Shown: piece by piece, positions 25,162 through 33,605 of the stretch
Layout of the letters: every line of letters starts with the position of its first letter
Numbering within the stretch: the first letter of the stretch is position 1
From: G963663315 sp965208975
GTDB lineage: Bacteria > Pseudomonadota > Gammaproteobacteria > Arenicellales > Poriferihabitantaceae
Assembly (NCBI GenBank): GCA_965208975.1
Contig: CBDBQH010000003.1
Span: forward strand, 496,001 to 560,000
Direction of reading: 5' to 3'
Length of the DNA stretch: 64,000 nt
The notes under the pieces: model-generated
What the model saw: the letters and a program-made list of their open reading frames with translations, nothing else
Told to the model about the DNA's origin: nothing
The model's database searches: none
Made by a program: the position numbers and the translations under genes

Positions 25162-25691
25162 ACGAAAATCCGACTACCGAATACGACGATCTCCTCTTTG
25201 GAGTGCGCCGATCCGTTCGATACCACGACCGACGCGTTTCTTTTTACGACCGTTCCCACAATCTGGTCCTGTTCCTGGTATTGATCGGCGGGTCCTCTGC
25301 CGTTGTGACCTTCACAGCGGAATTTGCACAGGGCTGGCCCATCTGGACAAGCCTACTCCCGGCTGCTCTGGTATCGGCGCTCGCCGGACTGGACCTGGTA
25401 ATCGGGTCTGCGCGCAAAGCCCGAAAGCATGACATTCTGAAGTACCGCTTCATCGCGCTGGAGGCTCGGATGATAGCAGCAGGGTCGCTCGACGAAACGC
25501 AACCCGACTGGCTCACGGAACGTCTCATGATCGAAAGCGAGGAGCCTCCTGTCTTGAGGGTGCTCGACACGATCTGCCACAATGACCTGATGCGCTCGAT
25601 GGGCTATCCACCCAAGGACTTCATCCGGGTCGGGCCGATTCAGCGATTTTTCTCACCGATGTTCGACATGGGGGCGAACGCACTGCGGTGA
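25158..25691 (+). CDS. Two-TM membrane protein, SLATT-like
   Basis: 177 aa with two adjacent hydrophobic helices (about 35-55 and 64-84) and a charged helical segment straight after (RKARKHDILKYRFIALEARM), then a soluble C-terminus. This 2TM-plus-helical-bundle layout is that of SLATT domains, predicted pore-forming effectors in nucleotide-signal and related conflict systems. Family membership is judged by architecture only. It is coupled by ATGA overlap to a 53-aa ORF, and no cyclase or SLOG partner is adjacent. The stop lies at the edge of the repeated mcrC tail, so the pair occupies the place of the body of a second mcrBC copy. Confidence 0.7.
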   Translation: MNENPTTEYDDLLFGVRRSVRYHDRRVSFYDRSHNLVLFLVLIGGSSAVVTFTAEFAQGWPIWTSLLPAALVSALAGLDLVIGSARKARKHDILKYRFIALEARMIAAGSLDETQPDWLTERLMIESEEPPVLRVLDTICHNDLMRSMGYPPKDFIRVGPIQRFFSPMFDMGANALR

Positions 25692-25765
25692 CCCGGCCGA
25701 AAACAGTCGGTAGCCATTGCATAAAACATTTGAAGCGTTTCGATCTGGAACCATCCCCGCGTCAA
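25689..25765 (+). repeat. Right copy of mcrC-3'-end direct repeat
   Basis: Starts at the stop of the SLATT-like gene and ends at the stop of the convergent lutC. It matches 24728-24801 with a few substitutions and small indels. Together the two copies frame a segment of about 960 bp. Confidence 0.88.
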
Positions 25766-26385
25766 CCGCTCATCACCAACAACACATGGAAACGGCGAGG
25801 ACCATGGGCTCCATAAACAATGGTTTGTTCGATATCCGCGGTTTTTGAGGGGCCGGTGATAAAATTGATAGCCCTTGGCCGGGATTCGGACATCAACCAG
25901 AATTGCTCCATGGACGATACCAGTCTGCTCCGCTCCAGTACGACGATATGGGTTTCGGGCAGGAAATTGAGCGTAACCGGAGAGGCTGGAGACGAAACCA
26001 TCGCGATGGCGCCGGTTTCCGCAATCCCCGCGCAAGCGCGGGTGACCGAAACCCGGTCCGATGCCGTCGCGGCCCGGTATTCAATTGCGATACCACCCCA
26101 GTCCAGGGAGTAGAAATCCTCATCCGGCGAAGCGACCACCCGCTCAGGTTGCCGGATATCCGCCAGATAGCGGCTGACCGCATGCGGTATCCGATTCCAG
26201 TCAGGCGCCGTGCAACAGGTACCATGAACCTGTGAGAGTTGGCGAATGAACCGATCAGCAGGGTCTTGCGGCTGGTCAGGACCAAAATCAGGAATCGGTA
26301 GCGGGATGCGGAAATCCGGCTTGCGGGAACCGCGTTCCGGCTTCTGGCGCCGGATGGTTTTCAGAATGGTTTGCCGGGCATTCAT
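25762..26385 (-). CDS. lutC: LutC/YkgG family protein (LUD domain)
   Basis: Third component of the LutABC L-lactate utilisation complex, which oxidises lactate to pyruvate in the cytoplasm. The LUD-domain features are ATASDRVSVTRACAGIAETG and INFITGPSKTADIEQTIVYG followed by AHGPRRFHVLLV. The start is set at 26385, where its ATG overlaps the lutB stop (ATGA); an in-frame ATG upstream at 26412 lies inside lutB. Length (207 aa) is normal. Last gene of the operon. Confidence 0.92.
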   Translation of the reverse strand: MNARQTILKTIRRQKPERGSRKPDFRIPLPIPDFGPDQPQDPADRFIRQLSQVHGTCCTAPDWNRIPHAVSRYLADIRQPERVVASPDEDFYSLDWGGIAIEYRAATASDRVSVTRACAGIAETGAIAMVSSPASPVTLNFLPETHIVVLERSRLVSSMEQFWLMSESRPRAINFITGPSKTADIEQTIVYGAHGPRRFHVLLVMSG

Positions 26386-27821
26386 CACCGCTCCCCTCCG
26401 TGTTTTTTCCACATCTGCTGGAAGGTGGATACGCCGGGCGCTGGAAAGTCACGGCTTATCGTCCATGGCCGGAGCAGGGGCAACCAACGGAATCGCCCCC
26501 TGGCCCCACCGGGTTTCAATCGGGCCAGGATATGGAGCAACTGCGTCACGATACGGGTAATCATCACATAACAACCCGGACTCCTCGCCAGCCGATACCA
26601 TACTGAAAACCCGGATCTGCCGATGGCGCTGTCCGCCTTCATCCGATTGAGTTGCACACGGTGCGTCCGAATCAGGTCGGGCAATGGAATCTTCACCGGA
26701 CAAACTGTCTGGCAGCGACCATTCATAGTACAGGCGTAAGGCAGGTCCGGCGCATTTTTCTGCCCGACCAGAATCGGAGTCAATACCGACCCCATCGGCC
26801 CGGGATAAACCCAGCCATAAGCGTGCCCGCCAATACGGGTATAGACCGGACAGTGATTCAGGCAGGCGCCACAGCGGATGCAGCGCAATATGTCGCGGAA
26901 ACTTCCGTTCAGAATCTCGCTACGGCCGTTATCCAGCAGAACCACATGGAATTCATCCGGCCCGTCGAGGTCATGCTCGCGTCTGGGGCCGTTGAACAAG
27001 GTAGTATAGACACTCATGGTCTGGCCGGTGGCGCTGCGCCCCAGCAATCTCAGGAAACCACCGAGCGCGGTCAGGTCGGGAATGATCTTTTCGATACTCG
27101 CCGTGACGATATGCACCCCTGGCAGGGTCGCGGTCAAATCCCCGTTCCCTTCGTTGGTAACAATCGCAACGGAACCGGTCTCCGCGACCAGGAAGTTAGC
27201 GCCGGTGATGCCGACATCGGCGCTGCAAAAATGCCCTCGCAGTACCTGACGCGCCTGATCGACAATCTCCTCGTGAACCGTTACCCTGCCGTCATATCCA
27301 AGCCCGGCATGATGTTGATGAAACAACTCCGTCACCTGTTCCCTGGATTTATGCACTGCCGGAGCGATGATATGGCTCGGCGTTTCGTTGGCCAGTTGAA
27401 TGATGTATTCCCCGAGATCGGTTTCCAGCACTTCGTAGCCGGCTCCAGCCAGCGCCGCATTGGTCGCCACCTCCTCCGACACCATCGACTTGCCCTTGGT
27501 GATCTTGCGGGCGTTCGCTTTTTCACATATATCGAGAATGATCTGATTCGCCTGTTCACCGTTTTGCGCCCAGTGCACCTGGCCTCCGGCTTTTTCCACA
27601 TTCTGCTCGAACAATTCCAGATAGTAATCCAGATGTTCCAGTGTGTGGTTCTTGACCTGCTCGCCATACTCCCGGAAAGACTCAAAGTTCTTGAGATCAT
27701 CAACCGCTTTTTGCCGGGTATCGACGAATCCACCTTCAGCGCGGGCCAGCGCCGCCTGCAATTCCGTGTCCAGCAAGGCGACGCGGGAAGCGGTTTTGAA
27801 GTTATGGGACAGGACTTCCAT
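26385..27821 (-). CDS. lutB: LutB iron-sulfur protein of lactate utilisation
   Basis: About 478 aa. An N-terminal LUD domain (KGKSMVSEEVATNAALAGAG, GITGANFLVAETGSVAIVTN) is followed by a ferredoxin-type region with CIRCGACLNHCPVY and CTMNGRCQTVCPVKIP, two 4Fe-4S sites, and a C-terminal tail. It works with LutA and LutC. I place the start at MEVLSHNFK, one base after the lutA stop; the reading frame extends 25 codons further into lutA but that part is not family-like. Confidence 0.93.
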   Translation of the reverse strand: MEVLSHNFKTASRVALLDTELQAALARAEGGFVDTRQKAVDDLKNFESFREYGEQVKNHTLEHLDYYLELFEQNVEKAGGQVHWAQNGEQANQIILDICEKANARKITKGKSMVSEEVATNAALAGAGYEVLETDLGEYIIQLANETPSHIIAPAVHKSREQVTELFHQHHAGLGYDGRVTVHEEIVDQARQVLRGHFCSADVGITGANFLVAETGSVAIVTNEGNGDLTATLPGVHIVTASIEKIIPDLTALGGFLRLLGRSATGQTMSVYTTLFNGPRREHDLDGPDEFHVVLLDNGRSEILNGSFRDILRCIRCGACLNHCPVYTRIGGHAYGWVYPGPMGSVLTPILVGQKNAPDLPYACTMNGRCQTVCPVKIPLPDLIRTHRVQLNRMKADSAIGRSGFSVWYRLARSPGCYVMITRIVTQLLHILARLKPGGARGRFRWLPLLRPWTISRDFPAPGVSTFQQMWKKHGGER

Positions 27822-27822
27822 G

Positions 27823-28632
27823 CTATTCACCAGCAATCGGTTGGTCAGGGCCGGCCCCTTCGGGAATGGCGTCGTCCCCAACCAGCAACTCGGCATAATG
27901 CCGCACCTGTACCTGGCTTCCGGTTCTTTTGAGCCTGCCGGCGATATTCATCAGACAGCCCAGATCCCCGCCCAGCAGCAGCTGTGCCCCGGTTTGATGG
28001 AGCCCGGTTATCTTGTCGTCCACCATGGTCGTGGAAATCTCCGGAAACTTGACGCAAAAAGTACCGCCGAAACCACAGCAGATTTCGGCATTGGTCATTT
28101 CATCGACCTGGATTCCCGCTCGTTGCCGCAACAAGGTTCTGGGCTGGCTACGGATACCGAGTTCCCGTAATCCAGAGCATGAATCATGGTAGGTAATCCT
28201 GGAGTCGCGCCAATCACGGGTGACCTCCGCATCCGGCTCAACCTTCATGACATCAACCAGAAACTGGGACAACTCAAAAGTCCTCGAAGCCAGATCGCGC
28301 GCCTTCGGATACCAGGTGGCATCATCCCGAAGCAGCTTCGGGTAGTGTTCCCGAATCATCGCCGCACAGGACCCGGACGGGACCACCACATAATCGAACG
28401 GCTCGAAAATTTCGATATTCTGTCTGGCCAGCCCGGCGGCTTTCACCTCATCTCCGGCATTGTAAACCGGCTGGCCGCAACAGCTTTGAGTCGGAACGAA
28501 AACCTGACAATGACAGGCTTCAATCAACCGTGCCGCGGCAAAGCCGATCTGCGGACGCAGCAAATCAACCAGACAGGTGACGAACAGGCCAACCCGTATG
28601 CCTTTGGCGCGGGCAGTATGCTGAGTATTCAT
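27823..28632 (-). CDS. lutA: LutA, Fe-S oxidoreductase subunit of lactate utilisation
   Basis: 269 aa with the paired cysteine-rich CCG motifs of the LutA/GlpC/HdrB group: VPTQSCCGQPVYN and the later YHDSCSGLRELG plus AEICCGFGGTFCVKF. These bind Fe-S clusters. First of the three lut genes and joined to pyrF by an ATGA overlap, so lactate oxidation is cotranscribed with pyrimidine synthesis and a cell-wall lytic enzyme here. Confidence 0.94.
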   Translation of the reverse strand: MNTQHTARAKGIRVGLFVTCLVDLLRPQIGFAAARLIEACHCQVFVPTQSCCGQPVYNAGDEVKAAGLARQNIEIFEPFDYVVVPSGSCAAMIREHYPKLLRDDATWYPKARDLASRTFELSQFLVDVMKVEPDAEVTRDWRDSRITYHDSCSGLRELGIRSQPRTLLRQRAGIQVDEMTNAEICCGFGGTFCVKFPEISTTMVDDKITGLHQTGAQLLLGGDLGCLMNIAGRLKRTGSQVQVRHYAELLVGDDAIPEGAGPDQPIAGE

Positions 28633-29450
28633 CAGGCCCGCAACTGATTGATGGTCTGATTCAACTGTTCCGCCTTGTCCGCCGCGGCCCGGGCAAAATC
28701 CCGGCCATTGACGCCAGCATAAATAATGGCTCTCGAAACATTGATCACCAGCCCGGTCTTGTCCACAGTCAAGCCGTTGGCCAGCGCCGCCTCAATGTCC
28801 CCGCCCTGTGTCCCGATACCGGGAATCAGCAACGGCATGTCGCCAACGATCCGTCGAATCCGGCCAATGATTTCCGGGTAGGTGGCGCCGACCACCAAAG
28901 CGACGTTGTTATTCGCATTCCAACGGTTGACAGCCAGATGAGCCACCCTGGTGTAGACCTCCTCACCGGCGACCGTCAGATCCTGAATATCCCCGCTGCC
29001 AGGGTTTGATGTTTTGCAAAGCACGATCACCCCCCGCTCCGTGAAAGACAGAAACGGAGCCAGAGTGTCTCCCCCCATATACGGATTGACGGTAACCGCA
29101 TCGGCATTGTAACGCACAAAGGCTTCCCGGGCATACAGGATTGCAGTGGCGCCTATATCGCCGCGCTTGGCATCAAGAATAACCGGAATCAGAGGATAAC
29201 GGGTCTTGATGTAATCAATGGTTTTCTCCAGTTGACGCTCTGCCCGGTGAGCGGAATAACAGGCAATCTGGGGTTTGAACGCACAGCAAAATCCGGCTGT
29301 CGCATCAATGATCGCCCGGTTGAATTCAAACAGGGGATTGTCGCCGGTCTTTAGCGAATGCGGCAGGATTGAAAGGTCCGGGTCCAGTCCGACACAGAGC
29401 AGCGAGCGTTGTTCATGCCAGCTTGTCGATAGTTTCCGGTAAAAGCCCAA
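28632..29450 (-). CDS. pyrF: Orotidine 5'-phosphate decarboxylase, type 2
   Basis: Makes UMP from OMP, the last step of UMP synthesis. The active-site block VILDAKRGDIGATA is present, with the N-terminal SLLCVGLDPD and the C-terminal LLIPGIGTQGGDIEAAL. The longer 272-aa form with the DAKRGDIG motif belongs to the type 2 group. The stop overlaps the lutA start and the gene begins 4 bp after the lytic transglycosylase. Confidence 0.95.
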   Translation of the reverse strand: MGFYRKLSTSWHEQRSLLCVGLDPDLSILPHSLKTGDNPLFEFNRAIIDATAGFCCAFKPQIACYSAHRAERQLEKTIDYIKTRYPLIPVILDAKRGDIGATAILYAREAFVRYNADAVTVNPYMGGDTLAPFLSFTERGVIVLCKTSNPGSGDIQDLTVAGEEVYTRVAHLAVNRWNANNNVALVVGATYPEIIGRIRRIVGDMPLLIPGIGTQGGDIEAALANGLTVDKTGLVINVSRAIIYAGVNGRDFARAAADKAEQLNQTINQLRA

Positions 29451-29454
29451 AGCG

Positions 29455-31830
29455 TTATTTTCTCTGTAGTTCCGGCAGAAGAATCATCTGGCTGGCCTGT
29501 AGATGGCGGATATCCACTCCCGGATTCAAGCGGTTAAACAACCATACCGGGAAACTGTGTTCATTGGAAAGATGCCACAGGGTTTCACCGGGTTTGACCT
29601 TGTGTTGCACGACCCCGATCAGGGTATAGTGCGATTTCAGGGACTCGCTCAAAACCTGATGGTATTCGATCCGCTTTCGCTCAAAGGACTGAACCTCATC
29701 ACCGGATCGGATCGGTAATTCCAGGGATTGCCCGACACGCAGCCGTTTGGCGGTCGTATTGTTCAGTTTGCGGAGCTTGCGAGTCGAGCCCAGACCCAGC
29801 CAGTCGGCATAATGCCCCAGGGTTTCATCCGCTTCCACCCGGATTCTGTATACCGGCTTTCCTGATGACTCACTCACCGATACAGCAAGGTCCGGCAAGG
29901 TATCGAGCAGGTTGGTCAATGACGAACTCTCGAAGACTTTTTCGGTCTGACCGTTGTCTTTGTCTGGCAGAGACTGCTTGACTTCTGTGATCACCTGCTC
30001 CACCCGGGCCAGCTGTGCAGCCGTTGCCGTGGTATCGGGCACAACCAGCCCCGGAACCTTCAGTTTCTGTCCGGGATAAATGGTAGCCCGGCTATTCAAT
30101 TTGTTGATTTTCCGCAGCTCCCGGCAGCTGACCGAAAGCAGCTCGGCGATAGAACAGGCGGTATCGCCGCGACGAACGATAAAGCGATTATCTTCATTCA
30201 ACACCACCACTTGCGGATTTCCGGCAACGCCGGGGATGGTCAGTTTTTGACCAATCCGTATAGTCGCCCTTCTGTCCAGATTATTCGCGCTGATCAACAC
30301 CCGGCATTTAACGCCATACTGTCCGGCAATGCCGCAGGCCGTATCACCACGCCGGACCTTGTGAACAACAGCCTGGCCAACCGTGCTGGAGACCCGGGTA
30401 ATCGGATTCTTGCCGCCAGTTTCCTCCAGCACCGCCAGTTTGCGGGGGATGACGAGCTTCTGTCCGATCCGGATCACCGCCTTTTTCCCCAGTCGATTGA
30501 TATTGATCAATTGTCGGCAATTGACCTTCAGCGCCCGCGCCACCCCGCAAGCGGTATCCCCTCTACGCACGATATAACTGTCCGTACCCGGGGCGAACGC
30601 CTCCGCCGGCAGGGTTGCCAGAAGGGCAAGAGCGGAGCGATAACCGTCAGCCCTATAGGGAAGCTTGAGCCGGTAACCAGCCGGAATCAACCGCCATCCA
30701 TTCCAGACAAACCGGGTCAACGCCGGATTCAATGGCTTTAATTTATTCTCCCGGAGATTGAAAACAGACTGGATGCGGTCGGCCGAGGTGGCCCGCTTCA
30801 GCACCAGGGTCTGATATCGGGACACCTCGCCGGAGTTGATTTCGCCAAACCAGGCGGCTGAATTTTTCTCGATATGCCGGGCCGCCAGGAAACTCGAATA
30901 AAAATTCTTGACCGCAATCTGGAAACTCGGCGATTTATACCTCTCCAATACCGTCATGTAATCCGGTTTCACCTGCAGGAGCGCCCTACGCATTCCGTTG
31001 ACGCCATAATTGTAGGAAGTAATGATGAACGGGTTGATCTCCTGGTTCTCGATCTTCGGGTCAATGGAGCGGGCCACTGTGGTCAGGACCTTTCTGGCAT
31101 CCACCAGATAACGGGCAGCCGCATGAGTCGACGCTTCCGGGTCCAGGCGTTCGTCAATCGCAGCGTTCAATTCCAGTCCCAGATTTCTTGCCGTTGCCGG
31201 CATGATCTGCCACATTCCTGCCGCCCCCGCCCGCGAATAGGTTGCCGGATTGTATGAGGACTCGACAAAAGGCAGATAGCGAATATCGTAGGGCAAATTG
31301 TATTGCTCCAGCGTCGCATCCACCATTGGATGGTAGATCTGGAATCGCTTCAAGCCCTCGATATAACTGTCCCGGACTCCGCTTTGGCAACGGATGTTCT
31401 CCCCGGCCCGCCGCATATTCCGCGGATTCCTGTCCGGGAACAATCCGGCAAGATGCCGCTCTTCAACATTCAGTTTTCCGCCGGACTCGATTTTGTGCGC
31501 GGCGTTGTATAGCGCGGTCTTCAGGCGTTGCCGCTCATTTTTCACTTTTTTGCGGACACTCCTGCTGCATCCCTTGCCCGTACCAACGACCGAATAGACT
31601 CGCTCCGGGTGATCCGGATTATGGAAAATAGCGCTCTCCTTACCCCAATCCTTGAATACCTGTATCCAGAAATCAATCCGCCGACGCAATGAATCGGGAC
31701 AGGGAAAATCTTCACTGCAATCCAGCTGGTAGCGCTCAACCAGATGATGTCCGACAGCGGTATCAGGATAAAGTGATACACTGGTCACACAAAAAAACAG
31801 GAAAATCGCGATGACAGGGCAGGATTTCAC
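29455..31830 (-). CDS. mltD: Membrane-bound lytic transglycosylase D-like, with LysM repeats
   Basis: 791 aa exported murein hydrolase. A signal peptide covers about residues 1-25 (CPVIAIFLFFCVTSVSL). The SLT domain near 180-330 has LPFVESSYNPATYSRAGAAG followed by MWQIMPATARNLGL, in which the catalytic Glu is in VESSYNP, and SYNYGVNGMRRAL. Five LysM-like peptidoglycan-binding units follow, three close copies (VRRGDTAC...IGQKL.IP) and two diverged ones ending near the C-terminus. E. coli MltD has fewer LysM units. No lipobox cysteine is clear. It heads the operon pyrF-lutABC. Confidence 0.9.
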   Translation of the reverse strand: MKSCPVIAIFLFFCVTSVSLYPDTAVGHHLVERYQLDCSEDFPCPDSLRRRIDFWIQVFKDWGKESAIFHNPDHPERVYSVVGTGKGCSRSVRKKVKNERQRLKTALYNAAHKIESGGKLNVEERHLAGLFPDRNPRNMRRAGENIRCQSGVRDSYIEGLKRFQIYHPMVDATLEQYNLPYDIRYLPFVESSYNPATYSRAGAAGMWQIMPATARNLGLELNAAIDERLDPEASTHAAARYLVDARKVLTTVARSIDPKIENQEINPFIITSYNYGVNGMRRALLQVKPDYMTVLERYKSPSFQIAVKNFYSSFLAARHIEKNSAAWFGEINSGEVSRYQTLVLKRATSADRIQSVFNLRENKLKPLNPALTRFVWNGWRLIPAGYRLKLPYRADGYRSALALLATLPAEAFAPGTDSYIVRRGDTACGVARALKVNCRQLININRLGKKAVIRIGQKLVIPRKLAVLEETGGKNPITRVSSTVGQAVVHKVRRGDTACGIAGQYGVKCRVLISANNLDRRATIRIGQKLTIPGVAGNPQVVVLNEDNRFIVRRGDTACSIAELLSVSCRELRKINKLNSRATIYPGQKLKVPGLVVPDTTATAAQLARVEQVITEVKQSLPDKDNGQTEKVFESSSLTNLLDTLPDLAVSVSESSGKPVYRIRVEADETLGHYADWLGLGSTRKLRKLNNTTAKRLRVGQSLELPIRSGDEVQSFERKRIEYHQVLSESLKSHYTLIGVVQHKVKPGETLWHLSNEHSFPVWLFNRLNPGVDIRHLQASQMILLPELQRK

Positions 31831-31942
31831 CAGGAGCTACAGATTCCAGGACTCGACGACAGAATGTTAATGCCGGCGTATTGTACGCGATAATGGAATC
31901 AAGTTACCCTTCAAATCCACAATTCAAATCCGAAAACTCACA

Positions 31943-33466
31943 ATGACCGTAATCAGACAAGACGACCTCATCCGCAGTGTGGCGGACGCGCTTCAGTATA
32001 TTTCCTTCTACCATTCCCCGGATTTCGTGGAAGCGATGCATCAGGCCTGGTTGCGCGAGCAATCGCAAGCGGCCAAAAACGCGATTTCCCAGATTCTGGT
32101 CAATTCCAGACTATGCGCCGAAGGCAGACGACCGATCTGCCAGGATACCGGGATTGTCGTAATCTTCCTGAAAGTGGGTATGAATATTCGCTGGGACGCA
32201 CAATTATCGCTGCATGACATGATCAATGAGGGCGTGCGTCAGGCCTGGCAGAATCCTGATAATCCGTTACGCGCTTCCATTGTTTCACCACCGTATCGCG
32301 CGCGCAAGAATACGCGGGACAATACGCCCGCCGTCATTCACACGGAAATAGTCCCGGGCGACACCCTGGAAATCACCGTTTCCGCCAAAGGCGGTGGCTC
32401 TGAAAACAAATCCAGATTCACCATACTGAACCCGAGCGACAGTATCGTCGACTGGGTACTGGAAATAGTCCCCAAAATCGGCGCCGGCTGGTGCCCGCCG
32501 GGGATTCTCGGAATCGGCATCGGCGGCAGCGCCGAAAAAGCCATGGTGATGGCAAAGGAATCATTGATGGAACACATTGACATCCAGCAGTTGATAGAAC
32601 AGGGGCCATCGAATCAGGCCGAAGAATTGCGGCTGGAACTGTTCGACAAGGTAAACCGGCTCGGCATCGGCGCCCAGGGACTCGGCGGGGTAACCACAGT
32701 ACTGGATGTAAAGGTGAAGGAATACCCGACCCATGCCGCTTCACTGCCGGTGGCGATGATTCCGAACTGCGCCGCCACCCGCCATGCCCATTTTACGCTG
32801 GACGGATCAGGCCCGGCCACCCTTGCACCGCCCAAAGTGTCAGACTGGCCGGACATCGCCCTGGAAAAAAGTGATGACACGATTTCAGTCAATCTCGCTC
32901 AGGTTACACGGGAGGACATCCGCAAATGGAAACCGGGGCAAACCCTGTTGCTGTCGGGCAAAATCCTGACTGGCCGGGACGCAGCCCATAAACGAATTGC
33001 CGAATACCATGAGCGCGGCCAACCCCTGCCGAAACCTGTCGATTTCACTGGCAAGTTCATCTATTACGTCGGCCCGGTCGAGGCGACAGGCGATGAAGCG
33101 GTGGGTCCGGCAGGCCCGACCACCGCGACCCGAATGGACAAGTTTTCTGATCTGATGCTGGACAAAATGGGCATACTCGGGATGATCGGCAAGGCGGAAA
33201 GAGGGCTGGAGACAATCGGCAAAATCAAACACCACCGGTCAGTCTATCTGATCGCAGTCGGCGGCGCCGCCTATCTGGTTTCAAAAGCGATCAAATCTGC
33301 CCGGGTAGTAGCATTCGAAGACCTCGGCATGGAAGCAATTTATGAATTCGATGTGGATGAAATGCCGGTCACCGTGGCCGTCGACAGCAACGGGCAATCG
33401 GTTCATCATACCGCCCCGGCAATCTGGCAGCAGAAACTGAAGGTAAAAGCGCCGCAACCGGCGTAG
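31943..33466 (+). CDS. fumA: Fumarate hydratase class I (4Fe-4S)
   Basis: Interconverts fumarate and malate in the TCA cycle with an oxygen-sensitive 4Fe-4S cluster. Alpha and beta parts are fused in one 507-aa chain. Cluster ligands appear in RPICQDTGIVVIF and in AGWCPPGILGIGIGG, with another Cys in IPNCAATRHAHF; PVEATGDEAVGPAGPTTATR marks the beta part. It is divergent from mltD with about 110 bp between. The E. coli names fumA and fumB cannot be told apart here. Confidence 0.95.
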   Translation: MTVIRQDDLIRSVADALQYISFYHSPDFVEAMHQAWLREQSQAAKNAISQILVNSRLCAEGRRPICQDTGIVVIFLKVGMNIRWDAQLSLHDMINEGVRQAWQNPDNPLRASIVSPPYRARKNTRDNTPAVIHTEIVPGDTLEITVSAKGGGSENKSRFTILNPSDSIVDWVLEIVPKIGAGWCPPGILGIGIGGSAEKAMVMAKESLMEHIDIQQLIEQGPSNQAEELRLELFDKVNRLGIGAQGLGGVTTVLDVKVKEYPTHAASLPVAMIPNCAATRHAHFTLDGSGPATLAPPKVSDWPDIALEKSDDTISVNLAQVTREDIRKWKPGQTLLLSGKILTGRDAAHKRIAEYHERGQPLPKPVDFTGKFIYYVGPVEATGDEAVGPAGPTTATRMDKFSDLMLDKMGILGMIGKAERGLETIGKIKHHRSVYLIAVGGAAYLVSKAIKSARVVAFEDLGMEAIYEFDVDEMPVTVAVDSNGQSVHHTAPAIWQQKLKVKAPQPA

Positions 33467-33511
33467 AGCCGCCCCCGCCCAGAACCTACCCGTCCAGGCG
33501 CCATCCATCGC

Positions 33512-33542
33512 GGGCGACCACAGAGGGTCGCCCCTACGCATC
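33512..33542 (+). repeat. Short palindromic repeat, CCTACGCAT family (second copy)
   Basis: GGGCGACC-loop-GGTCGCCC followed by CCTACGCATC, differing from the copy at 5145-5175 by one base in the loop. It lies between the convergent fumarase and SLC13 genes, where it may terminate both. Confidence 0.8.
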
Positions 33543-33605
33543 ATGACCCGCAACCGGCAACGTAACAACAGAGCCTGTCCGAAGAGCCAGTGGGACAACC
33601 CGAGC

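Noticed and set aside
26652..27932. 426-codon open frame on the plus strand opposite lutB/lutA
   Set aside because: It lies antisense to clearly conserved Fe-S proteins, and its composition is that of a shadow frame in G+C-rich coding DNA.
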